Below are positions 37,232 through 49,000 of a DNA stretch of 64,000 nt, piece by piece; the stretch's first letter is position 1; each line of letters starts with the position of its first letter. The notes under the pieces are model-generated. The model made no database searches and was not told where the DNA came from. It saw only the letters and a list, made by a program, of their open reading frames with translations. The DNA is from Takifugu bimaculatus (taxonomy: Eukaryota; Chordata; Actinopteri; Tetraodontiformes; Tetraodontidae). A program made the position numbers and the translations under genes. Where the stretch lies: NCBI GenBank assembly GCA_004026145.2, contig CP034983.1, positions 13,301,212 to 13,365,211 on the forward strand, written 5' to 3'.

Positions 37232-40200
37232 CCGTTCAGCCACAAGCTCAGCTCCCGGTATTTAGTCGGAGTACAAACATCCACATGCATCATATTTCTA
37301 TATTGATGCTTATTTGATGTGACACGTCTCACTTAACGTGAAGGCATCATTGATGTGGGGAGTCACTGTTGCTGGAGCTGCTCGTTCCCGTTTTTGCTCC
37401 TAGAGGGGTCCCTTTAAAAATACCACCCTTTTGTGGACAAGGACTAAATCTGGAATTCTAATCTCATTTGAGACTCTAGATTAGGTTCAATCCTGAGTAA
37501 GGTTGGACTAGTAGCTGCATTTGATGTTCGAGTTCTTTCTCCTAGCCGTACCGCCTCTGTGGGGTCCGTTTCAACGATGGGAGCCTCCACATTCAAATTC
37601 AGCTCACAAGTGCGCCATTTACACCATGTTATTAGCCGAAACGTCCAGAGTTATCCTCACAGCCTGGAGCTGCTTTCACATGCATGTTTACCAGTGATTG
37701 CTGTATCAGCACTCTCCCCCCTCCCTCTATCTGCGCCTGCTTTTCTTTTTTTGGCAGTGAAATTTCCCTTTACTATTAAACAGGGACCGGTCAGGATGGG
37801 GGAATGAAATCCAAGCTATACCCTCACAAGTATAGCAATGCAAATGTGTCTCTGTCCTTGCCATGGGATATTAAATATCCAAAGTTGCATTAGTCACAGA
37901 CCAACATGCTAATTTTCTTGTCTACCAGGGTCTTAGATATTCCTTTTTAACTCCAAGGTCACGATGCTTCATCCTCCCTGGTGCTTCCAGGAGCAGAAAA
38001 CATCTCAAACTGTGTGGAGAGCTATTAAAATTTCCCCAGCACGGCTTTTTATTGTCACCTGGAAGTCGGTTTAAACCCAGTTTTCGCTCTGCTCCTTGCA
38101 CCGCAGTTGAGGCTTAAAGTATTTGCTGCCGTTGTCGTCATTGTAAAGCCAAGAATGTCCGGCCCGCGTGTCACAATCCCGACTATCCTGTTCTTGTTCT
38201 TTCTCGCTGCACTTGGTTGTTCTGCTCCTCTGTACATCAGCGCGGCGGCCGGTCACGGCTGCATGGCTCCTGTCAACATATTTACTGTGTCAACATTACT
38301 GCTGGGGAGCAACCGAAGACAGTAACAGGTGCCCGTCAGCAGCCGGCCAGATCTCCATTGCATTAAGGGATCTGCGCTGTAGACGAGGATTAGCGTCGTC
38401 TGCCATTGTTTGTTTGCTAATTCCATCTCTGAGGCATTTGTAGAAAATAGGCACGAATAATTGAAAGCAATTTCTACTGGACACAGCCGAGCTATCGGTG
38501 GAAGGGAGGGAGATTAATGAGCAGGGAGTCGAGCGCAATGCGAACCGCAGCGAAGGAGGAAACCTTTCCGAGACCTGGAGACGGGATCTGCGCTCGCCAA
38601 TGAGGTGGGTGGAAACGAAGAAGGTGACGGAGCGGGACGGTGCGGCGTTAGGCCACGCCCCCTTTCAAATTAAGATGAACACTGCGGCCTAACGTCCATC
38701 ATATTTCCTCACTCTTGGTGGCTAATTCGATAACAAAATGGCCGTTCCGGTTTTTTTTTGTTTTTTTTTTAAAAGAATCTTTTTCCTGCGGCCTCCTTTC
38801 GGGATCTTCGTGGCTCTGAGTGCACGGGCTGTCTGATCACAAGGATGCTGCACGCTTGCTCGATGCTGCGGGTTCAAGCGCCTTGTTGAGCGGGAGAACC
38901 AGCCGCCCCTCTTATTTCCCCTTCCTTTCATCCTGACCCCTCTCCACGACCCCCCCCTCCCCTTCATCTTTCCCAGCTGCACGCACGGTGAAGTAACTCT
39001 CAACGACATGGATCTCGTGTGCCAAAATCAGCAGGTACACGTGGCGGCGGACGCCAAACAGCAAAAAGACAACTTCCTGTTTCCTTTTTTGCTTGTAAAA
39101 AACAAACAAACAAGGTTTTTGAGTCTTGAAATGCTGCCAGATCTCACCAGTGTTCACTGACACGCCATTCAATGAAGAGAATGGCCTTTTAATCTTAAAA
39201 AAAGTCTTTAATATACATTAATATTTTCTTTTCCTCATCCCTCTTTTAACCAGAGTTTTCTGACCACGCGAAGACAAACAGCAGGTTTCCTTTGTCTCTG
39301 CACTCCAGAGAGAATAAAACTGTCCATCAGGGTGTTGGGATGGCGGCTAAAGAGGCCCATAATGTTTCTGTTGACAAATGCTGTGTACGGCCCCACAGAT
39401 GTATGTCTCCGAGAAGCCGAACGCACCAGCGATTGAGACAAAATGAAGGTGGAAAACCAAGAGACGCCGCCGGCCGCCGCCGTTCCACCTGCGTGTGTTT
39501 GTGCACGCGCTAATGTTCCCGCAGCATCCGAGGAGCCTTCGTTTGTAGGCCGCCTCTTAATGGAACATCGGCACTAAATTGTCCCCTGAATGCGGAGCCG
39601 TCCGTCTGTGGCATTGTGAGCCACAAGTGCGGAGAAACAAAAGAGCTCTGCCGGCTTCAAAGCGAGTAGGTGACATTTAAGGCTTTCAGGCTTCAAAGTG
39701 CTATTTGCTTTTGTAGTTTCCTTTTGAGCATAATTATCCAACACAGACGTATATTTCCAGCTGGATGACACCTCCCCCCTGGAACACCTGTAAACGTATT
39801 GATTATCATGTATGATTTAACATATACTAAACAGGATGATGACGGCGGTGAGCTGATGGTTAACCTGGTGGAACCCCCCCGCTGAGTGTTTCCAGGCGAA
39901 TATCGCCTCCCCATCCCCCATTTTTCATTTCTCTTCCTCGCGTCTCTTTCTTCTCTCCTTCTAATCCGAGTGTCTCTCTATAATTCATGTCCAGGTGCAG
40001 CGCCGGCTTTATTTGGCGCCCAACTTGAGAGGTGGGGGAGGGGACAGATGTTCAATTTTCGCTCCCTTTGTGCGTTGCTCGATGCGCGTTCGCGGGCGGC
40101 TCCTCTTTGAGCCGGCGCGCCACCTTAACCACGCAACAGTGCGGCGAAAAACAAGGGTCTCCACAGATTCGACACATCTGTCCATGAACCACCGGCGATG

Positions 40201-43200
40201 GCGAGGAATTTCCAATCATTTTAAATTAATTTGAGAGGAATGATGCCATTGTGATCCAGCTTTATGGAAATCCCTCATCAGAAGCCCCCTCAAAAAATCT
40301 GTAATAATTGATTAGATGCTTGAGCGTTGGTCTTTTTTTTTTCTCTAACTGTCTAGTAGCGTTTGGCTGTGTCTTGTATTAAACACTGCAAAGATCTGCG
40401 TTGCTATCTGACATGTATAATATAACATGCAGCTGTGGCCAGGTGAGATACTCAGGTGAGTTTGCATTTCCAGTTTAATGTTGGGGTTCTTATCGCCGTC
40501 TCGCTTGCAATAACATGGTAATAACAATCAGCCACCACAGTAAAGAGCACTCAGACCAGGAACATTGTCTGCCCACAGTTTAAAAAAGCTCTTACCTCCA
40601 TGGGCAGATGGGGCACCGAACAAGTGACCTCCACTCCAGCTTTTATAAGGTCTGCGCGGAATCTTTCACCAGTTAAAAGCATCAAAGAGCATTTCTCGAC
40701 CAGCTCGGCCTAAACGTTAACACAAATCAGCCGAATCTGCCTGAGAACCAGAGGAGAAGCTGCGTAGCGGCGCGCTAATGAGCGAGTTTCAGTCGTCCTA
40801 AGAACTTTAGCTGTAACGTGAATATGATCACGGCGCGTTGATGACTGAATTCAGGAAGCTGGTTTCTCTGTCGTAGAGACGTGCTCGTTGCCTGGGCCGC
40901 CCTCCCCGTGCACCCTCAGGTCTGCACTGAGTAGAACGGGTACCGCAGGGATGCATTCCAAATAGGTCATCTTAATCCTTCTAAATGAACAAAGAAAGAA
41001 AAAAGTACCGGAAAAGAAAGACAATGAATTATGGATACGGTTTAAGAAAGATATTGCTCCCTGGCCTCCTCTCTGTTTTTCATTTCTCCCCCCCCCCCCC
41101 CCCCCCCCCGCGTCCTCTGCCTCCTCTTAAATCGATAGCGGCTGACTGTCATGGGTCAGCGGCCTGTACGCATCAGGCCGACCTGCAGCAGCTGAGCGCC
41201 GCGTCTCCCAGGACTCTCTGCAGAGGTGATAACTTGTTCCTATCTGGAGCTTCTCTTCAAGCGACACTCAGTTTCAATTTAACTCCAATATCCACTTCAG
41301 ATTGACTTGGGATGGCCAAAAGCCACGGAATATGCCATCCATATGATCACTGTTAATCCAGGGGGACGGCGCTGCGTTTGAAAATACCTGCGGCAAAGCC
41401 TTTGCATAGATTCAAAGGATGAAAGTTAAGCTCGCGCTGATTCTTTTCCTGGTAAAAATGACTTTCACTGTGAAATGATTCCCTCACTCCATGAGGAAGC
41501 TGGTCCGTTCCATTAGAAACACTTTGCCAGCCGCGTCCCCTAGTTAGGCTAACAGTTAGGCTAACAGTCAGGCTAACAGTTAGGCTAACAGTCAGGCTAA
41601 CAGTTAGGCTAACAGTTAGGCTAACAGCTAGGCTAACAGCCTTGGCAACGTCAGCTGCGGTTGTGACGTTGCAGCTTCCTGGTGGGCGGGGTCACCTGAT
41701 TGCAGCAGCTGATAGAGTTATTGTTTTGAAAGTCGAGGAGAGTCCCGAACTTGAGAAAACTTGAGCGCACTGTGTGTGTGTGTGTGTATGTGTGTGCATG
41801 TGTGTGTGTGCGTGTGCCCTGCCGCAGTGGTGAGAAGCTAACCGCAGGTTTCCTCGCACCCGGAGCCCAATTACCTGTGTTAAGGCCACATCCGAAACAG
41901 GGGATTACAGCATATTATTCTAGCACCAACAGTCTTTCTGCCCACCCGCCCGCAGGCAGCCAGACGCGGGCAACAGAGGAGGAGGGTGTGAGAGGTGTTA
42001 CATTAGCACCTGGATGTGTGAACAGCAGATGACTGACCTTTTACCGGTGACTGATACGCTACCTGCAAATCTTGTTTTCCGCCTGTAGCTTCCCTTCTCT
42101 GCACTTCAACTTCTTCTCTCTTCTTCCTTGTTTTATTTGGTGGTGGAGGAGGAGGAGGGGGGAGGGGGGGGTCCAACAGTTTCTCTGCTGTGGGTGTTGA
42201 AAGGTGTCTTTGAATTGCTGCTGCTGTTTAGAAACCCTCCCGTCTTTATTGAACCGGCCGTTACAATTCCGTTTTATTTCATTCTCGCCCGTTTTGCCTC
42301 GTTTTCTTCCATATAACGCGTAGCAGCCAGCACGCCTGCGCCAAGGCGGCGGCGGCGGCGGAACATCCGTGACACACAACTTCCTCCGAGTCACCTGCCA
42401 GGGGCTCTAATTAGACTGATAAGCAGTGCAAGTGGAATCAGCTCTTCCTTGTAATCAGCCCCACGGAGCCCAGACAGACGGCTAAATGAGAAGGAGATGA
42501 GGCGTGCAGCCCAACAGGTGTCCTCAGAAAGACAAGGGGGTGTGTTTGTACAGGCTTTTACCCTCCGCCACTTCCATCTCAGAGATGTTCTGCAGTTATT
42601 TGGGAAATAAGTGTACAAAAAAAGAAAGTGTTCCCTTTTTCGTCGCGTAGATTTAATCTCCACTCCGCGGCTGCGAATCATCGCCCGGCTGTGATGGAAA
42701 TGTTCGGGGGAAGCGCGCGGCGAACTGTGCGTTTTCATTGCGTTTGCAGGCCCCTCTTCCTTAAACACGCGGTTATGGCTGTCGCGCTTTGTCCTGAAGC
42801 GACGCAATAACGAGGAAACGCACACATCGGGCGAGGCTGGATGCAAAATGATACCCAGCCTAATGAAATCTCAGAAGGGAAATGTCATATTTGTCATGTT
42901 GACGCCTGCGAGAGACCGCCGCGTTACACCTTTATTTTACACCCACCACCTCCAGCTGCACGCAGGAAGACGGCTCGGGGGGGTGGGGGGTTAGAAAGGG
43001 GGGGTGGGAATGGCAGCTCTGGGTAGCATCTGTAGACGTGGTTGGACGGGTCGATTCAGGGACGGCACAAGCGCCAGTTGTGACACCGACCTCCTGGAGC
43101 CGGGGCGGCGCTCAGAGCGACTGGAGGCCACATTAGCAGCTCAGCACGCTGGAGATTTGATTGAGGATCCATTTTAAGTGCTGGTGTTTTAAGAAAATGG

Positions 43201-43956
43201 CGGAATGCGGCCCGCCGTCTTGGGATGGGAGGCGAAGTTCTCGGAGGACAGAAGAGCGACGGCGCTAATTTCACGCTTTGTTTCTGACCGAGATCAGTAT
43301 GAAATAAAAGCTACACTGTTCATCATCCTGTGATTGTTTTGTCAAACGTTTTGGACGCCTGATATTATTTCTCAAGGAAATCAAAACCCTCCTTCAAGGA
43401 TGTGGGTTTTCTCCTGTTTGTCGGCTGGTGGCTGGCGGCGCCGCTGAGCGTGTGATTGGTTGGATTCAGTCGCTGCAGAGTGTGAAAATCACGCCGTTTC
43501 TTTCAAATCCCAGCGTTCTCCGTCGTCTGTAGATCATCCAACGATGGGACGTGTTTTCAGATCTAATCCACTTGATTACCGCCGCCTCCGCCTCCTCCGC
43601 CCGGGCCCTCTTCATCCCTCATCTTCGCCGTCGTCCTCCCGGCTTGAGTGATGGCGCTCGTGATTCCTAATGACAGTCGGAACAAATCTACAGTAATGAG
43701 GTCGTGACGGGTTCATATTTCCCTTTCTCCGTAATCACCCTTCACGGATCCTCGCGACCGAGCCGTTCCCGGGTCTCGGGAACGGTGAACCGGCGTGAAA
43801 GAGATCGGCCTCCTCCCGGGGAAGACCTCTCTGCAGCCAGGACGGACCCCCCCTCCCCTCATGCCCTTATTATCTGACTCACTGGAGCTCACATCCTGCA
43901 GTGATGTGACGGCTGCCCGCTGCGTCTTTCAAACCCGGCATTATGACGCCCTTCAC

Positions 43957-43992
<36 letters not shown>

Positions 43993-44360
43993 TGTGTGTG
44001 TGTGTGTGTAGGGGGGGGGGACCTTTTAGTGGTCTCATCTGTACATTTATCTACAGCAGAATAGGTGCACGCAGGCTCAGTGATGTATGGCTCCCGGGGA
44101 CTCGAACAGGAAGTGTGGGCCGGCACGCCGTTGCGGTTAGCTGGTGGATGGCGAGCAGCATCAGGTGTGCGCTCCCGGGCCGTGAATATGCTGCACGCGC
44201 ACGCTCGGCATGCGCGTGCTCGCTGATGTGGTTGCTAACGCGGAGACGGGTCTGGAGAGAGAGCCTGCAGGATAATTGCTGCCACGGTGACAGGTAGGGC
44301 TGTCTCTGCCCAGAGTTCCCTCAATGGGGAGGCTGTGTGTGTGTGTGTGTGTGTGAGTGT

Positions 44361-44403
<43 letters not shown>

Positions 44404-45155
44404 CGTCACTATCTGTTCCGCCTGGGCCCCAGTAGGCTCCCGTCAGATGGTGGCAGACCTCCAGATGTTTTTATTCTATCTCACAGTTGAACAGGCAGCA
44501 ACAGTATTTATTCCTCTTTTTTTTCTTTTTTTTTTTTGGGCTTTACAAGAAATTTTACCTGAAAATACCAAAACGGTTCGTGTTTTTGCTTCAAATTGTA
44601 TTTGAAAAGCATTGTTTCAGTGCCGCCCGCCCCAGGTAGTGTTGAAAACAGTGTTTTTTTTCCTTCCTTTGTTGTATCTGAGTCATTTCACCTCTGGGCT
44701 GATTTACCGCCTGTTTTTATTGAGCTGACTGATGCATGTTCCTGTTCGAGCACCGAACACCAACTGGGCTGTGAGGTTCCTCCAACTGGTCACAGCAGAT
44801 GACCACCCACCCGGTGCCGGGGGTCTGCCAGAGGTTTCTGCCTTCATTCATTCCTTTTGCTGTAATAACGATGGCTGAGAGTTGGATCAGAACCAAGAGG
44901 TATCGGGTTCATCCCGCTCATGTAACTCCTCTCCTGCAGAACCAACAGGTTTTGTAATTTGGTCGGACTTGACATGCACGGAACCAAATGTGTTGCGTTC
45001 AAGTACCTTCATTAAGCAGAAGAAAAGGGAAGCGATCGCCTCAGTTTCAGTCAGTCTGTTTGGTTGTTTTGGTTTTACTCACTAAAAGTGTTCATTTTCT
45101 GGCAAAGCTTGGGGGAAAAAAACATCTTTCTCAGGATTGGTTTAATTGGATTATC

Positions 45156-45188
<33 letters not shown>

Positions 45189-46051
45189 CCTTGTTTCGCT
45201 ACATATTCAGGACCTAAACACTAATTTACTTGCAAAGTGAGGACATTTTGCTAGATAAGACAAGATAAACCTTCATTGATCCCACAGCAGTGTTCCAGCT
45301 GCACAAAGGCAGACAGGAAAGGTACAGAGAGAGCGACACACAACGCACAGCTGTAAATAAGTGCTGCCTCCTTTAACAGAAGAAATATAAATTTGGAGAA
45401 TAACAAAAACGAAGGTGGAAGGTGCCGTCTCTCCTGTGGGACCATTTTGTCTGGGCCCCACAACTTTAAAGGGCTGTTTGAGGGTGAAGACATGAGTCTG
45501 GTTGGACCTGGGGTGAGGCTGGGGTTAGCGTTAGCGTAAGGAGCTGCGTTATGCATCATTTAGCTGAAAGTCCCCGCAAAGATAGAAATACGAGGATGTG
45601 TGTGTGTGTGTGTGTGTGTGTGGTATCAAACGTCCACTTGTTGTGTCTCTAGAGGCGGCAGTAGATCCTTTTACGCATAATGTCTGGCTGGCAGCAGCTT
45701 GTGTTATAAGGAAAGGTCACGCCTGGACCCCGCGGCATGCTGGGATGCCGGCGGCCGTGATTGCCTCAGACGCACGCCTGGTTTTTTACCCTAATCTTCG
45801 CGGCCATCCGCTCTCTCTGAGTGATTGTCAGAGGCGATTCTGGTGTCACGCGTCCTCCTGGAGAGGCAGCGTGGACGACGCCGGGGAAAATACGGAGCGA
45901 CACCCGTGGGGTCGCCTCCCCCCGTCTGGAGGTGCCCCTCCCCCTCCCGAGTCATTTCGCCAGCACCACCTTGGTTAGCGCCAATATGGTGGCGGTAATA
46001 TCAGCAGCAGCCACAATCTATTAATCAAGCAGGCGGCAAAGACACAGATAT

Positions 46052-46085
<34 letters not shown>

Positions 46086-49000
46086 GTGGGGGGGGCACCT
46101 CCAGGTGGGGGTTATCCAGCCATTTTTGAAAGGGTTCTTTAATAAGGGAGGATGCAATTATAAACGTGTCATGCGGGCTGTGTTTGAAGGAGGCCACTAG
46201 CGTCCGCGGCGGACACAGGGCGCATGCTGATTGCACAGCCATTACGGGAGCTGCATCCAGGCGCCATCTCCATTTTGTCTCCTGTTTGATGTCGCCTGTG
46301 ATGTGTCAACAAGAAAGCGAGTTGTTGGGGTTTTTTCTCTTTCTTTTTTTTTTTCCTCCCCTCTTTTTTTCGCGGCTTAAAGCTCGACGGATGCAGAAAT
46401 AGCGGAGGTCCGCGGCGTCTGGATTCGGGCTAAATAACAGCAGTGGGTTTGTTTGGGAGCTCTGTTGGTTTATCCGCGGGAAATGATCGATCGGGGTGAA
46501 TAAACAGTGAGCCAGCCAGGACCCCCTGCTGTTAGCAGCACGACGCTAGCATGTGACAGACGCGAAAATATATGATTGGCACTGCTGATTGGCCTTTAAA
46601 GGCCCATGATGTCATGGCCAGGATCAATGTTCACCGAGAGAGGGATGTTTTCTTTCCCCTGAATTATTTTACCCATTTTAATTTAATCCTAATCTTATTT
46701 TGGAGACATAGCGTTGTTCAGCACCTACGTTTATTGCTCATTTCTTTTGAGTTCATTGGTTACGGGAGATGAAAACAACAAAGTCGGGGATATATTTGCC
46801 TTTATGTCTGTGATAATCTCCGACTTGGTTATAAAAATAAGTGCGCACTTCCTGTCTGAGGCCTGGCACGCTGCTGTTGCGTCATCACTTCCTGTCAGCA
46901 CAGGTGGATCCCACAGACGTGGTTCACCTTTGCAGTGGGCTGTAAAGAGAGTAATCCCAGGTTGCTGCTGTAGTCCCTGCGGGTTATTATGCACACTGTC
47001 CAATCAGAGCGATAAACCCCTCAATTATCTTGATCTTTTTGTCCTCTTTTATCTTGGCCGTCTCTTTTATCTCCAGCTCGGCTCCACCTTGTCCCTTTTT
47101 CTCGTTTCAGAGGTTTTCTCAGAGGTGCGGCTGCTTTAATTTGGTATCTTGATTTTATCAGAAGCGGCAGAATAGCGGCTGATACGCATGAACGAGGAGA
47201 GACGGCGGCTCGGCGGGCCCGTGCACTCACACAGCCGCATATATTAAGTTATTTTCCGTATGTTCATCCTCGCCTGGGACGTTTCCCGGCTCGTCTGAAA
47301 GCCCTTTTATATTAACGCGTTCCAAGGAGGACCTTTCACACCGGCCATTGTTGCGGGGACAGAAACACGGCGGGTAAACGCCGCGGCGAAAATCCGCCGT
47401 CTGATTTGCATTTTGATAAGAACGTGGGCGGAATCAGACGTAAAGGGGTCACGCGTGTTATATACATCAGGCTGAGCGTGTAATAAACACGCCGGCGAGT
47501 GGAACTCGGCGCTTTGGTTCCTCGCACCTATGAGGGAATATTATTGTTTTCGTTTCCCGCCTCGGAATCTGACTGGAACACGAGGCGCCGCGCGTCTTAT
47601 CCAGGAGGGGGATCAGGTGCGTCTTCCCTCCCTCCCCGCCGCCCCTCACCCTTCCTCTCCTCTCTGATAGGGAGAGACAGCCATCATATGGAAGTGATGG
47701 GCGGAATGGCAGCTTTAATATCGGAGCGATTGCCTGCTGATAAGGCTAACGGCTGCGGAGGGGCGTGAGCGGCGGCCCTCCTCCGCAATAAACACTTTCA
47801 TTTTGTTTGCTCGGAGTGACGGATGGAGAGATGGAAGTGGCGAGCGGACAACCTGAGGAGCAGGGGGGAGGGGGAGATGGATGGAAGGGACGTGGATGTT
47901 ATTCGGTATTAACAGATCAATCAGGAGGAGGTGAAATATGCATTTTGTCAACTCGATACCCCCGTTCGGGCTGCAGAGGCGGCGTTGCGGTCATGTGACC
48001 GCGTCGGCTGCCGCCTGCGCTTTGTCCCCATGCTGAATTTATATTGCTCATAACAATAACAACCCTGTCGTATATCAGCAGAATGGATATATATATTCAT
48101 GGCTTTAAGCTCTGTTGGCTTCATGATAACCATCTCTGAACTGCTGCCGGATTCCGCGACCATTCGTGCGCCGCCGCTCCCGTTGGCGGCATATGGCGGA
48201 GAGAGGCGACATCTTAATCAACTCCATTGTCGCCGCCAGATCATTTGCGTGGCGCAGCCATTTAAAGGTCACATAAAATCAAGCTTTGACGCGTATCTGC
48301 GCGCGAAGTGTGTGGTTTTTGGGGCTGTTTTCGATCCCCCGGCGATGTTGTTGTCAGAGGCTTCCTGATTGAAACGACCTTTAGTCTCCTTCAACAAGTC
48401 CTCCACAAGTTTTTGAAGTGTCCTCGTCCTCCTGGTGGAAGCGGAGCTGTGATGAAGCAGCTGAGGATCGAGCAACCTCGGCGGCTTCGTTACGCGACAA
48501 GCCAGCGACGTTTCCCTCATCAAACCGCAAATGTTCAGCAGATTATCGTCATAATTAAGTCGCCGTTTGTTTGCGGGTTCCGGTGAAAGTAGGTGGAAGC
48601 GGGGCGGCTCCCGTCTGTCTCTGACGCCTGCTGGGAAGCTGATGAGTCCGGCTCTGAAGCGAGAGATCAGATGAGCAGCGGGGATCAGATCTTGATATCA
48701 CACATCAGACTAAGACAACGGCCATTAGGGCGGATGCTGGAGCCGCTCCCAAACCAGACTTGACATCTCTTTTCCAGTCTGTCAGGAGCGTTTGGTGGCT
48801 AATTTGATGCTTATAAAAACCTCCATGCTGGTGTTTGTCTGGTTGTTGGGGGTGGGGGGGGGGGGATGACATTGAACTCCAGGAGGAGGTTAATATGTGG
48901 GGGGGTGGGGGGGGTTATCCGTACAGTTGGTGACAGAACCGGCTTCTCTTTTCAGCCCAGATCATCCCGTTAGCCGCTAATGAGCCTGGCGAGTGCGTTG

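Noticed and set aside
41544..41639. TTAGGC repeats as interstitial telomere
   Set aside because: The unit is 12 bp (ttaggctaacag), not tandem TTAGGG; vertebrate telomere sequence is absent.
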